Shown here: piece after piece, positions 54,709 to 63,610 of the stretch
Layout: each line of letters begins with the position of its first letter
Numbering within the stretch: position 1 is the stretch's first letter
DNA from: Sulfurospirillum diekertiae
Lineage (GTDB): Bacteria; Campylobacterota; Campylobacteria; Campylobacterales; Sulfurospirillaceae
Reading direction: 5' to 3'
NCBI RefSeq assembly: GCF_002309535.1
Contig: NZ_CP023275.1
Coordinates: 620,001 to 684,000, forward strand
DNA length: 64,000 nucleotides
Made by a program: the position numbers and the translations under genes
The notes under the pieces: model-generated
Told to the model about the DNA's origin: nothing
Database searches by the model: none
The model's input: only the letters and a program-made list of their open reading frames with translations

Positions 54709-56508
54709 CTACTTTTTTAAGCTCTGAAATAGATTAGCACCAAGCTTCTTACCTACGGTGACCTCTAGCTCTTCTTGACTCGCTTCATAGATGGCTTCAA
54801 AGGTTCCAAAGTAAAGCAGTAATTTTTTGATTGTTGCTGCTCCTACGCCTTCAATGGTCTGAAGTTCCAAACTCATATCGCGACCTCGTTTTTTCTTTTG
54901 ATGATAGGTGATGGCAAAGCGGTGCGCTTCATCCCTAAGGCGTTGGATAAACTGCAAACGTTTATCACTCGTGGGGAGCTCAAACGATTGGTTTTGATTG
55001 TAGAGAAGATCGTGCGCACTGCCTTTTGAGCGGTTTGCTTTGGCGTCGCGTTTTTCTTTAGCAATGGCGAGTAAATCGACGTGTACCCCTTTTTGAGAGA
55101 GCAGACTTTTCGCCAATTTTAAAATGGTTTCGCCTCCATCGAGCACCCAAAGATCGGGAGCAGATTCTTTGGAAAAATCATTAATGCGACGCTCTAACAT
55201 TTCTCGCATTTGTGCATACTCATCGCTGTGGTGAAGTTCGTAACGGCGGTAACTAGCCTTGTCAAACCCTTCATCCCAAACGACCATGCCTCCGACGGGG
55301 GATTTGCCTCCAAGATGGGAGTTATCAAAAATTTCAATGCGTTTGGGAAGGGCTGTAAAATCAAATAGCACTTGCATCTGTTCTGTGAGAGAATTATTGT
55401 TTTTGGTGCTGTGTTGAATTAAAATTGTTTTGGCATTCTCTTGCGCCATAGAGGTTAAATGCAGTTTTTCACCGCGTTGTGGGACGCTAATGGTGATCTT
55501 TTGCCCAAATTTTTCACTTAAAAATTGACTCATATCTTCGTGTTCGTTAAAGGATTCTGCGATGAGAATCTGCTTGGCAAAGGTTTGATTCATCGGGTTG
55601 TAAAACTCAAAGAGTGCGCGTTGATACAGCTCCTCTTTCTCAAAACCGTACGCATTGTGCATGAGTGTGTGCGATGTCGAGACGATTTTGCCACCACGAA
55701 TAAACAGACGCATAATCACTGCTGTTTTTTCCATGATCTCAACTGCAAAGACATCGTAATCTTCCAGTTTTGAGAGTTCTACATGCGTTACATGTAAAGC
55801 GTCTTTAATGGAATTGATGATGTCACGAAGCTTCGCCGCCTCTTCAAAATTGAGCTTCATCGAAGCCTCTTCCATCTTTACATGTAAAAGGGTAACGAGC
55901 TTTTTTTGATCGCTTAAAGCTTCCAAGGCTTCTTGGACAATTTTGGCGTACGCTTCGGTGTCTATCTTTTGTTCACACGGTGCTAAACAGCGGTGAATCT
56001 GGTGAAACAAACAGGCTTTTTTGCCTTTCAAACAGCCCTTCTTTTGCACCAGTGGAAAAGCTAAATAAAGCGCATCTAAAAGTGCCTTAGCTGAACCTGA
56101 AAGGGGACCAAAATACTTCATATGCTTATCGTTGACAATTTTACGTGTGATCTCAAAACGGGGGAACGGCTCAGCAAGATTGATGGCGATGTACGGGTAG
56201 GTTTTATCGTCGCGCAATAAAATGTTGTACTTGGGTTTGAGCTGTTTGATCAGCGAGTTTTCCAAAATGAGTGCGTCGTGTTCGCTTTGCACGACGATGT
56301 ATTCGACATTTTCGACTTCACTAATCATCTTGGCGATGCGCGGTGAGAGATTAGGCGCAGCACTCAGTTCACCCGAAAAGCGAAAATAGCTCTTCACACG
56401 ATTTTTAATGCTTTTGGCCTTGCCCACATATAATAGCATGCCTTGCGCGTTAAAATATTGGTAAATTCCCGCATTGTGCGGAGCGTTTTTAAGTTTTTGG
56501 GCTAGCAT
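54709..56508 (-). CDS. uvrC: Excinuclease ABC subunit C
   Basis: A 599-residue nuclease making both incisions in nucleotide excision repair. The GIY-YIG domain (~10-95, GIYQYFNAQG and YVGKAKSIKNRV), the UVR motif (~200-235), the C-terminal RNase-H-like nuclease (FDNSHLGGKSPVGGMVV, with catalytic Asp) and helix-hairpin-helix (IEGVGAATIKKLL) are all present. It overlaps the DUF721 gene by 7 bp. One exact palindrome (55877) and one near copy (55788) lie within 100 bp of each other inside the gene. Confidence 0.96.
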   Translation of the reverse strand: MLAQKLKNAPHNAGIYQYFNAQGMLLYVGKAKSIKNRVKSYFRFSGELSAAPNLSPRIAKMISEVENVEYIVVQSEHDALILENSLIKQLKPKYNILLRDDKTYPYIAINLAEPFPRFEITRKIVNDKHMKYFGPLSGSAKALLDALYLAFPLVQKKGCLKGKKACLFHQIHRCLAPCEQKIDTEAYAKIVQEALEALSDQKKLVTLLHVKMEEASMKLNFEEAAKLRDIINSIKDALHVTHVELSKLEDYDVFAVEIMEKTAVIMRLFIRGGKIVSTSHTLMHNAYGFEKEELYQRALFEFYNPMNQTFAKQILIAESFNEHEDMSQFLSEKFGQKITISVPQRGEKLHLTSMAQENAKTILIQHSTKNNNSLTEQMQVLFDFTALPKRIEIFDNSHLGGKSPVGGMVVWDEGFDKASYRRYELHHSDEYAQMREMLERRINDFSKESAPDLWVLDGGETILKLAKSLLSQKGVHVDLLAIAKEKRDAKANRSKGSAHDLLYNQNQSFELPTSDKRLQFIQRLRDEAHRFAITYHQKKKRGRDMSLELQTIEGVGAATIKKLLLYFGTFEAIYEASQEELEVTVGKKLGANLFQSLKK

Positions 56509-56957
56509 GATCGATTTTTTGTAATGGTCTCTTTAATCGCTTCAAAAAGTGCGCGCAGTTTTTCATCCTCACACAGCGTTTCAAAGGCTCCCGTGGCTTG
56601 TTCCGCATAGAAAATTTCTGAATTAGCAGAGGCAATCAACGCCTCTTCTTCGTTTTTTTGATTCGTGACAAAGGCTTGAACCTCGTTTACATGTAAACAA
56701 GCACACTCTGGAAAATGTGCATGAACCTCTTTTAATAGACTCTTTATTAAATTACGTTTATAATTAAATTCCATTTTGGCACAAGGATGATTGAGTACAA
56801 AAAAGAGCGTATCGTTTTTGGTGTACACAAAGCGTATCATGCTTGTGAAGCTTTTGGGTAATAAACTGAGCAATCTGTCATAACAACGCACCTGCTCATA
56901 TTTCTTCATAGAAGGTTGTTGTACGAGATGAGAAATTATACTTTTAGAATCTTTCAT
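56502..56957 (-). CDS. DUF721 (DciA-like) family protein
   Basis: A 151-residue protein resembling the DUF721/DciA group: a long N-terminal helix, then LPKSFTSMIRFVYTKNDTLFFVLNHPCAKMEF and a helix with KRNLIKSLL, the family's KH-like core. DciA loads the replicative helicase in bacteria without DnaC/DnaI; whether this copy does so is inferred. It overlaps uvrC by 7 bp and its 5' end overlaps the divergent LptM-like gene by 30 bp. An exact palindrome at 56686 gives LHVN. Confidence 0.65.
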   Translation of the reverse strand: MKDSKSIISHLVQQPSMKKYEQVRCYDRLLSLLPKSFTSMIRFVYTKNDTLFFVLNHPCAKMEFNYKRNLIKSLLKEVHAHFPECACLHVNEVQAFVTNQKNEEEALIASANSEIFYAEQATGAFETLCEDEKLRALFEAIKETITKNRSC

Positions 56958-57077
56958 GTTCTCATTATAGCATGTTTGGGCTTTGCTCTTTTTGGTTGTG
57001 GTTTCAAGGGTCCTCCTATTTACAAAGACAGTAACACAACGACCTATCCTAAAAATATACGCACAACCGTCAAATGA
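56928..57077 (+). CDS. LptM-like small lipoprotein, 49 aa
   Basis: A 49-residue exported lipoprotein with signal helix residues 5-23 (including VLIIACLGFALFGC; Cys 24 is the lipid site, lipobox L-F-G-C) and the mature motif CGFKGPPIY, matching the CGxKGPL motif of LptM (YifL), which assists assembly of the LptD lipopolysaccharide translocon. It runs from an ATG at 56928 to TGA 57075-57077, whose first bases overlap the nadB ATG. It overlaps the start of the divergent DUF721 gene. No good ribosome site is visible. lptD lies after purD in related genomes, outside this window. Confidence 0.65.
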   Translation: MRNYTFRIFHVLIIACLGFALFGCGFKGPPIYKDSNTTTYPKNIRTTVK

Positions 57078-58543
57078 AAACGTCGTATGATGTTTTAATT
57101 ATTGGTACAGGCATTGCGGGTTTAAGTACGGCACTTGCACTACCACGCTCACTGAGTGTGCTTATTGTCTCTAAAGATTACGCATGGGAATGCAATACCT
57201 TTTACGCACAAGGTGGTGTCGCCGTTGCCAAAGATACGGCTGACATACCTTTACATGTAAAAGATACACTCGGCGCTGGGGCAGGACATTGTGACCCAGA
57301 GGCGGTTAATGTGCTCTGTTCTGAAGGGCCGATTGCGATCAAACGTTTAATCAATATGGGATTTCATTTTGACAAAGATGAAGATGGAAATCTTCTCTAC
57401 ACCAAAGAAGCAGCACACAGCACCAACCGCATTTTACACGCAGGTGGTGACGCCACAGGGCGCTACATTCACCTTTTTTTAATGCAACAACTTCCTTTTC
57501 CTATTCTTTATAACACGCAAGTCACTGACCTATTGATTGATGAGGGTGTCTGTTATGGTGCACGTGTTTTTCATGCCGATAAAATTTTTAATCTTTATGC
57601 TAAAAAAGTCATTATTGCCAGTGGTGGAGTAGGGTCTCTTTACGAGTATCACACCAATGCGCGAACGATTAGTGCCGATATGCAAGGCATTTGTTTGAGT
57701 CATGGCATTGCACTTGCAGATATGGAAATGATGCAGTTTCACCCTACCGCTTTTGTGCTTGGCAACAGCGTTCGTAAACAGCTTTTAAGCGAGTCGCTCA
57801 GAGGCGAGGGCGCCATGGTGGTGGATGAAGATGGGAGACGGTTTGTGTTTGATTATGATCCACGAGGCGAACTTGCACCCCGCGATGTGGTGAGTCGTGC
57901 CATTTTTCGCTATAAACAAAAAACGGGTAAAGAGGTCTATTTAGACTTAAGTGCCTTTACCAAAGAGCATTTTGCACAGCGTTTTCCGAGTATCTATTTT
58001 AATATGACCAATATTGGCTACAACGTACCTGAACAGCGAATTCCTATCTCTCCAGCCTTTCACTACTCCATGGGTGGCATTAAAACGGATTTGCGAGGAA
58101 ACGTTTTACATGTAAAAGATCTTTATGCCGTTGGCGAGTGCGCAAATACCGGTGTGCATGGAGCAAACAGACTTGCAAGTAACTCATTGCTTGAAGGATT
58201 AGTGTTCTCCGCTCGTGTGGCAGAGGAGATCAAACAGAGTATCTTCGAACCAAAGGTACAGCGTACGTTTAGCGAAGTTGAAGAAGTGCTGATACACGAA
58301 AATGACAAGGTGCTTAAAAATGAGTTACGCCATTTGATGTGGTATTATGCAGGCATCCTGCGAGAACCAAAAAATTTGGAAAAAGCAAAAAAGAGAGTGG
58401 AAGAGATGTTAGCATTATCCATTGGAAAACTGCTGAGACTTCGACTTTTAGTGTCACTTGAAATTATTACCAGTGCGCTTAATCGAAAAGAATCACTGGG
58501 TGCACACTATTTACAACAAGGGAATGACCTATGCGAATCTTAG
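57074..58543 (+). CDS. nadB: L-aspartate oxidase
   Basis: A 489-residue FAD enzyme that makes iminoaspartate for NAD synthesis. FAD motif GTGIAGLSTALAL is at residues ~11-23; the succinate-dehydrogenase-like blocks are YAQGGVAV, THSTNR-like AAHSTNRILHAGGDATGR, MQFHPTAF, RGEGAMVVDEDGRRF, RDVVSRAI and VGECANTGVHGANRLASNSLLEG. The length is slightly shorter than the E. coli enzyme. It overlaps the LptM-like gene and the nhaD start. Two exact palindromes (57250, 58105) supply LHVK. Confidence 0.93.
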   Translation: MKTSYDVLIIGTGIAGLSTALALPRSLSVLIVSKDYAWECNTFYAQGGVAVAKDTADIPLHVKDTLGAGAGHCDPEAVNVLCSEGPIAIKRLINMGFHFDKDEDGNLLYTKEAAHSTNRILHAGGDATGRYIHLFLMQQLPFPILYNTQVTDLLIDEGVCYGARVFHADKIFNLYAKKVIIASGGVGSLYEYHTNARTISADMQGICLSHGIALADMEMMQFHPTAFVLGNSVRKQLLSESLRGEGAMVVDEDGRRFVFDYDPRGELAPRDVVSRAIFRYKQKTGKEVYLDLSAFTKEHFAQRFPSIYFNMTNIGYNVPEQRIPISPAFHYSMGGIKTDLRGNVLHVKDLYAVGECANTGVHGANRLASNSLLEGLVFSARVAEEIKQSIFEPKVQRTFSEVEEVLIHENDKVLKNELRHLMWYYAGILREPKNLEKAKKRVEEMLALSIGKLLRLRLLVSLEIITSALNRKESLGAHYLQQGNDLCES

Positions 58544-59880
58544 TAGCGCTATTTGTTTTAGTTAATACCATTTGGGCGTCAAGTGGTCAAAATCTTACTA
58601 ATACTTGGGTTGGAATCGTCTCATTAATCCTCTTCGTTGTGGGGTATTATGTCGTAGCCGCTGAGGAAAAATTTCATATCAATAAATCAAAACCTGCTTT
58701 GTTTATGGGAACATTCATTTTTATTCTCATTGGTATTTATTTTGCCGTAAATGGGATGGATAATACACCTTTAACGCATGAACTTGATGCTCTTATTTTA
58801 GAGATCGCAGAGATCTTTTTCTTCTTAATGGTAGCAATGACCTACATTGAAACGATGATTGAACGACGTGTTTTTGATGCGCTGAAATATAATTTAGTTT
58901 CAAAAGGCTATTCGTATAAAAAACTATTTTGGTTAACAGGAAGCTTAGCGTTTTTTATTAGTCCTGTTGCAGATAACCTCACTACGGCCTTAATTCTCTC
59001 CACAGTTCTGATCACAATCGAAAAAGAGGATAAACTCTTTTTAGTCCCAGGTGCGATTAACATTGTTGTAGGTGCCAATGCTGGTGGCGCTTGGAGCCCT
59101 TTTGGTGACATCACTACGTTAATGACATGGATGGCAGGTAAAGCTACGTTTGTTGAATTTTTTGGACTTTTCCTTGCCGCCTTTTTAGGGTGGTTGCTCA
59201 CGGGTTGGTTACTCTCCTTATCTGTTCCCAAGACAAAGCCCCATTTTGACGCCAGTGTTGAACAAAGGGTTGTGATCTTAAAAGGTGGAAAAGTGGTGAT
59301 TGCTTTAGGTGTTATTACCATTATCTGTGCCGTTTTATGTCAACAACTTTTCCATATACCACCGATGTGGGGTATGGTTTTTGGACTCTCTTTACTTAAG
59401 CTCTACACCTATCAGCTTAAACGTAGAAGCAATGAATTTATCAGTATTTTTCAATCCATCAGTAAAATTGAATACGATACACTGTTCTTTTTCTTTGGTA
59501 TTTTAGCTGCGGTTGGAGGGCTTCATTTTTTAGGTTTCTTAGATTTAGCTGCAAAATTGTATGATAGTGCAGGTGCAACCACGGTTAACATTGGCGTAGG
59601 CTTTTTATCGGCTATCGTCGATAATGTCCCGGTGATGAGTGCCGTGTTAAAAGCCAATCCTACGATGAACGACGATCAATGGTTATTGGTAACAATGACC
59701 GCAGGTATTGGTGGGAGTTTGATTAGCTTTGGTTCTGCTGCAGGCGTGGGTGTTATGGGAAAACTTAGAGGTATTTATACCTTTGGAACGCATATGAAAT
59801 ACGCATGGACAGTGTTTGCTGGCTATGTTCTCTCGCTGGTGATTTGGTATATTCAGTTTGAAATTATTGGCATATTTTAA
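58531..59880 (+). CDS. nhaD: NhaD-type Na+/H+ antiporter
   Basis: A 449-residue ion transporter. An N-terminal signal-like helix (MRILVALFVLVNTIWASSGQ) is followed by about 11 membrane helices. Typical blocks are SPVADNLTTALILS, NAGGAWSPFGDITTLMTW and AIVDNVPVMSAVL, as in NhaD of the ion-transporter superfamily. It exchanges sodium or lithium for protons. The start ATG lies inside nadB (13-bp overlap). It is followed by guaA after 13 bp. Confidence 0.9.
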   Translation: MRILVALFVLVNTIWASSGQNLTNTWVGIVSLILFVVGYYVVAAEEKFHINKSKPALFMGTFIFILIGIYFAVNGMDNTPLTHELDALILEIAEIFFFLMVAMTYIETMIERRVFDALKYNLVSKGYSYKKLFWLTGSLAFFISPVADNLTTALILSTVLITIEKEDKLFLVPGAINIVVGANAGGAWSPFGDITTLMTWMAGKATFVEFFGLFLAAFLGWLLTGWLLSLSVPKTKPHFDASVEQRVVILKGGKVVIALGVITIICAVLCQQLFHIPPMWGMVFGLSLLKLYTYQLKRRSNEFISIFQSISKIEYDTLFFFFGILAAVGGLHFLGFLDLAAKLYDSAGATTVNIGVGFLSAIVDNVPVMSAVLKANPTMNDDQWLLVTMTAGIGGSLISFGSAAGVGVMGKLRGIYTFGTHMKYAWTVFAGYVLSLVIWYIQFEIIGIF

Positions 59881-59893
59881 TAGAAGGAAATAA

Positions 59894-61429
59894 ATGAAAG
59901 AAGTCCCCATCTTAGTCTTAGATTTTGGTTCACAATACACTCAGTTGATTGCACGTAAGCTCCGTGAGAGCGGTGTTTACTGTGAGATCGTGCCTTACAA
60001 TGAGAAGATTGAAGATATTCAAAAACGTAACCCAAAAGGTATTATTTTAAGTGGTGGTCCTGCGTCTGTATATGCGAAAGACTCGTATCATCCTGATCCT
60101 GCTGTTTACGCACTTGGTTTGCCTCTTCTTGGTATTTGTTATGGAATGCAACTTTTAACGCAACATTTTGGTGGAAGTGTTATTCCTGCGACGCATCAAG
60201 AGTATGGTAAGGCAAAACTGCAATTTGAGAGTGACCATAAAATTTTTAAAGACACACCATGTGGACAAATTGTTTGGATGAGCCATGGCGATAAAGTGGA
60301 AGCATTACCAGTGGGATTTGAGAAAATTGGGTACAGCGAAAACTCACCGTATGCGGCTATTGCCGATGAAAAACGCAATATGTATGCCTTTCAATTTCAC
60401 CCAGAAGTTTTTCATTCAGAACAAGGTAGTAAGCTTTTAAAGAACTTTGCAAAATACATTTGTGGCTGCGAAAGTACTTGGAATATGGGCTCATTTGCGA
60501 AAGAGCAAATTGCGAAGATTCGTGAAAAGGTTGGTTCTAAAAAAGTCTTATGCGGTGTCAGTGGTGGCGTTGATAGCTCTGTGGTGGCAACCCTTTTAGC
60601 TGAAGCGATTGGCGATCAACTTGTTTCCGTGTTCGTGGACAATGGACTGCTGCGAGCACACGAACGTGAACAAGTTGAAACGATGTTTAAAAGTCGCAAT
60701 GTTCCCCTCATTACGATTGATGCAAGTGAGAAATTTTTAAGCAGACTTGCGGGTGTGAGTGATCCTGAAAAAAAACGTAAAATCATCGGCGAAACCTTTA
60801 TCGAAGTGTTTGATGAAGAGGCGAAAAAACATGATGGAATTCATTTTTTAGCTCAAGGTACGCTTTATACCGATGTGATTGAATCTGTATCGGTCAAAGG
60901 CCCTTCCAAAACGATCAAATCACATCATAATGTTGGTGGTTTGCCTGATTGGATGACGTTTGAACTGATTGAGCCTCTTCGTGAAATCTTTAAAGATGAG
61001 GTACGTATTTTAGGAGCAGAATTAGGGCTTCCAAAAGATATGCTTTCTCGCCATCCTTTCCCAGGACCGGGTTTAGCTATTCGCATCATGGGGGAAGTTA
61101 CGAAAGAGGATTTAAAGCTTTTACGCGCAGCCGATGTCATTATGCTTCAAGAGCTTCGTTCATCTGGATACTATGACAAAACGTGGCAAGCCTTTACGGT
61201 TCTTTTAAATGTGAAAAGTGTTGGCGTCATGGGTGATAATCGAACGTATGATAATACCATCTGTGTCCGAATTGTGGATGCAACAGACGGTATGACCGCA
61301 ACCTTCGCACACATCCCACATACGATTTTGGAAAATATCAGCCGACGTATTATCAATGAAGTGGCTGGCATTAACCGCGTGGTGTATGACATCTCCTCAA
61401 AACCACCTGCAACGATTGAATGGGAATAA
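59894..61429 (+). CDS. guaA: GMP synthase (glutamine-hydrolysing)
   Basis: A 511-residue two-domain enzyme that converts XMP to GMP. The class I glutaminase domain (~1-200) has LGICYGMQ with the nucleophilic Cys and FHPEVFHS; the ATP-pyrophosphatase domain (~200-390) starts with VSGGVDSSV; a C-terminal dimerisation domain ends with [11 protein letters not shown]. Everything is intact and full-length. It follows nhaD by 13 bp and precedes hemD by 6 bp, so the run nadB-nhaD-guaA-hemD is probably one transcript. Confidence 0.97.
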   Translation: MKEVPILVLDFGSQYTQLIARKLRESGVYCEIVPYNEKIEDIQKRNPKGIILSGGPASVYAKDSYHPDPAVYALGLPLLGICYGMQLLTQHFGGSVIPATHQEYGKAKLQFESDHKIFKDTPCGQIVWMSHGDKVEALPVGFEKIGYSENSPYAAIADEKRNMYAFQFHPEVFHSEQGSKLLKNFAKYICGCESTWNMGSFAKEQIAKIREKVGSKKVLCGVSGGVDSSVVATLLAEAIGDQLVSVFVDNGLLRAHEREQVETMFKSRNVPLITIDASEKFLSRLAGVSDPEKKRKIIGETFIEVFDEEAKKHDGIHFLAQGTLYTDVIESVSVKGPSKTIKSHHNVGGLPDWMTFELIEPLREIFKDEVRILGAELGLPKDMLSRHPFPGPGLAIRIMGEVTKEDLKLLRAADVIMLQELRSSGYYDKTWQAFTVLLNVKSVGVMGDNRTYDNTICVRIVDATDGMTATFAHIPHTILENISRRIINEVAGINRVVYDISSKPPATIEWE

Positions 61430-61435
61430 CAGACG

Positions 61436-62062
61436 ATGATCTACCTCTTCAGCGATAAAGCGTATGAAGGGGTAGTGCATCTCCCACTTTTTGAGATTGT
61501 GTTTGATCCAACGCCTCTTGATTTGGAAGGATTTGATGCCATCATTTTTACCTCAAAAAATAGTGTTAAAGCGCTCGATCGAAATGGCAGAGCATGGAAA
61601 GATAAAAAAGCCTATGCCATCGGCGAAGGAACAGCTTCGTTTATAAAGAAGTGTGGCGGCAATTTAGTCTTTACATGTAAAGAGTCGTATGGCGACGCAT
61701 TTGCCCAAATACTCACTCCTCTTTTAACCAATCAAAAGGTCTTCTTTCCCCGCGCGAAAGAGGTTTCCTCTTCACTGTTTGAAATTTTACATGTAAACCA
61801 TATTGACATAGAACAACGCATTGTGTATGAGACAAAATGTAAGTATTATCCTTCTTCTTTTACCCCTTTAAAAGAATCTAAACTTATTTTTACTTCACCC
61901 TCTACGGTACACTGCTTTATGAAAAATTTTGACTGGGATGAGAGTTATACCGCCATTGCTATTGGTGAAAAAACAGCTTCCGCTCTGCCTTCACATGTTA
62001 AAAAGATTGTCTCTTCCTCTCAAAGTATTGAGGCGTGCGTCGCCTTGGCAAAAGCTCTTTAG
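61436..62062 (+). CDS. hemD: Uroporphyrinogen-III synthase
   Basis: A 208-residue enzyme closing the tetrapyrrole ring in heme and cobalamin synthesis. The family is poorly conserved; support comes from IIFTSKNSVKAL in the first lobe, AIGEGTASFI, LIFTSPSTVHCFM and AIGEKTASAL in the second. It is followed by the 6S RNA gene. It carries two exact palindromes 116 bp apart (61670 and 61786), one in each permitted phase (FTCK and LHVN). Confidence 0.85.
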   Translation: MIYLFSDKAYEGVVHLPLFEIVFDPTPLDLEGFDAIIFTSKNSVKALDRNGRAWKDKKAYAIGEGTASFIKKCGGNLVFTCKESYGDAFAQILTPLLTNQKVFFPRAKEVSSSLFEILHVNHIDIEQRIVYETKCKYYPSSFTPLKESKLIFTSPSTVHCFMKNFDWDESYTAIAIGEKTASALPSHVKKIVSSSQSIEACVALAKAL

Positions 62063-62076
62063 AAGCTAAATTCCTT

Positions 62077-62082
62077 TATAAT
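62077..62082 (+). promoter_or_regulatory. -10 box of the 6S/purD-motif RNA
   Basis: TATAAT stands about 7 bp before the predicted 5' end of the structured RNA. No clear -35 is present, which is common for promoters in this phylum. Confidence 0.5.
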
Positions 62083-62088
62083 TAAAGA

Positions 62089-62297
62089 AGTTTAGTAGTT
62101 TGCCTCGCCTGGGTGAAGCGACAACCGTTTTCATGAGGGTCCAACAATTAGTATACGGGAATACGTACATTTTTGGTGTGCCTGTGGTTTCGTTTGAGCT
62201 TTGTAAAAAGTGAGAGATTGCAGCCTAAAGAAAAGGTCGACTCCCAGAAGTTGGCTTATTAGGGCCGCTTCAATCACGGAACGCTCACTTGGGTTTT
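62089..62297 (+). ncRNA. ssrS: 6S RNA candidate (epsilonproteobacterial 'purD RNA motif')
   Basis: The 273-bp gap before purD holds a structured, GC-richer segment ending in TTTTT at 62293-62297. The arms TGAAGCG (62114-62120) and CGCTTCA near 62271 pair, as do GGTCC with GGGCC and CCAAC with GTTGG, giving a long rod with an internal bubble as expected of 6S RNA. The purD-associated motif described in Epsilonproteobacteria occupies this place, and I recall it being regarded as their 6S RNA. It would bind RNA polymerase in slow growth. The ends are approximate, and the exact fold was not computed. Confidence 0.65.
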
Positions 62298-62335
62298 TAC
62301 ATGTAAACGAAATAGATTTTTTTGGAGAAATATTA

Positions 62336-63610
62336 ATGAAGGTAATGGTTGTTGGTAGTGGTGGCAGAGAATATTCTATAGGTTTAGCACTGAAACGTGA
62401 TCCAAACGTAACTGAACTTTTTTTCGCACCGGGCAATGGTGCAACGCCACAACTTGGAAGCAATGTTACCTGTAAAGATTATGAAGCATTAGCCAATTTT
62501 GCTAAAGAAAATGGCATCGATCTGACCGTTGTCGGACCAGAAACCGCTTTGGTGGATGGTATTGTCGATATTTTCAAAGCCAAAGGTTTAGTCATTTTTG
62601 GTGCATCCAAAGCAGCAGCTCGTTTAGAGGGCTCGAAAATCTTTATGAAAAACTTCCTTTCTCGCTATAACATTCCAACCGCAAAATTTATCGAAACGAG
62701 TGATGCTAAAAAAGCCAATGATTTTATCGAAACCCTTGATCTCCCTATCGTTGTAAAAGCCGATGGTTTGTGTGCCGGTAAAGGTGTCATCATCGCGCAA
62801 AGCAAAGACGAAGCGAAAGAGGCTGTGAGTGATATGCTCAGCGGTAAAAGTTTTGGTGATGCAGGGCTTGGCGTCGTTGTCGAAGAATTTTTGGATGGGT
62901 ATGAGCTCTCCTTATTTGTTATTTGTGATGGTGTGGATTATAAAATTCTTCCCGCAGCACAAGATCACAAACGTTTGAAAGATAATGATATTGGACCTAA
63001 TACGGGTGGAATGGGTGCATATGCACCAACCCCATTAATTGATGAAGTGCTATATAAAAAAGTCGAAGAGCGTGTGGTTAAGCCGACGCTTGCAGGTATG
63101 CAAAAAGAGAATGCTCCCTTTGAGGGTGTGTTGTTTATTGGCTTGATGATCGTCAAAAATGAGCCGATTGTTTTGGAATACAACGTTCGTTTTGGCGATC
63201 CAGAGTGCGAGATTTTAATGCCACTGTTAAAAACACCTGCGAGCGAGCTTTTTTATAAAGCGGCAACAGGCAACCTTAAAAATTTAAACATAGAATTTTT
63301 TAATAAATATGCTATTGCAGTCGTGATGGCAAGTGAAAATTATCCTTATGGCAATTCAAAGCCAGCAGAAATTATTATTGATAAAAATGTTCATAAAGAT
63401 CTCGAAAATACGCACATCTCTTACGCAGGCGTCAGCCTTGAAGATGGTAAGCTTTATGCAACAGGCGGACGTGTCCTTTTATGCGTGGGTGTAGGTGATA
63501 GCATCAAAACGGCACGTGATAGTGCCTACCTGCTTTGTGGACAAGTCCATTTTGCTGGAAAACAATTTAGAAGCGATATTGCATATCAGGCACTCAAGCA
63601 TGACAAATGA
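62336..63610 (+). CDS. purD: Phosphoribosylamine-glycine ligase
   Basis: A 424-residue ATP-grasp enzyme for the second step of purine synthesis. The N-terminal [15 protein letters not shown], the ATP-grasp blocks [17 protein letters not shown] and [13 protein letters not shown], and the C-terminal [13 protein letters not shown]-like [11 protein letters not shown] are intact. I chose the ATG at 62336, with GGAG upstream; a longer frame from 62210 would read through the RNA gene. An exact palindrome (62296) lies between the RNA end and the ribosome site. It overlaps the RDD gene by 11 bp. Confidence 0.96.
   Translation: MKVMVVGSGGREYSIGLALKRDPNVTELFFAPGNGATPQLGSNVTCKDYEALANFAKENGIDLTVVGPETALVDGIVDIFKAKGLVIFGASKAAARLEGSKIFMKNFLSRYNIPTAKFIETSDAKKANDFIETLDLPIVVKADGLCAGKGVIIAQSKDEAKEAVSDMLSGKSFGDAGLGVVVEEFLDGYELSLFVICDGVDYKILPAAQDHKRLKDNDIGPNTGGMGAYAPTPLIDEVLYKKVEERVVKPTLAGMQKENAPFEGVLFIGLMIVKNEPIVLEYNVRFGDPECEILMPLLKTPASELFYKAATGNLKNLNIEFFNKYAIAVVMASENYPYGNSKPAEIIIDKNVHKDLENTHISYAGVSLEDGKLYATGGRVLLCVGVGDSIKTARDSAYLLCGQVHFAGKQFRSDIAYQALKHDK

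Noticed and set aside
62101-62280. Resemblance of GTTGGCTTATTAGGGCC to the 3' part of RNase P RNA
   Set aside because: The segment is too short for RNase P RNA and lacks the GAGGAAAGTCC core; the 6S/purD motif fits position and length better.
62210-62335. Longer purD start giving 42 extra residues
   Set aside because: The extension translates the structured RNA, has no family similarity, and a good ribosome site stands before the ATG at 62336.
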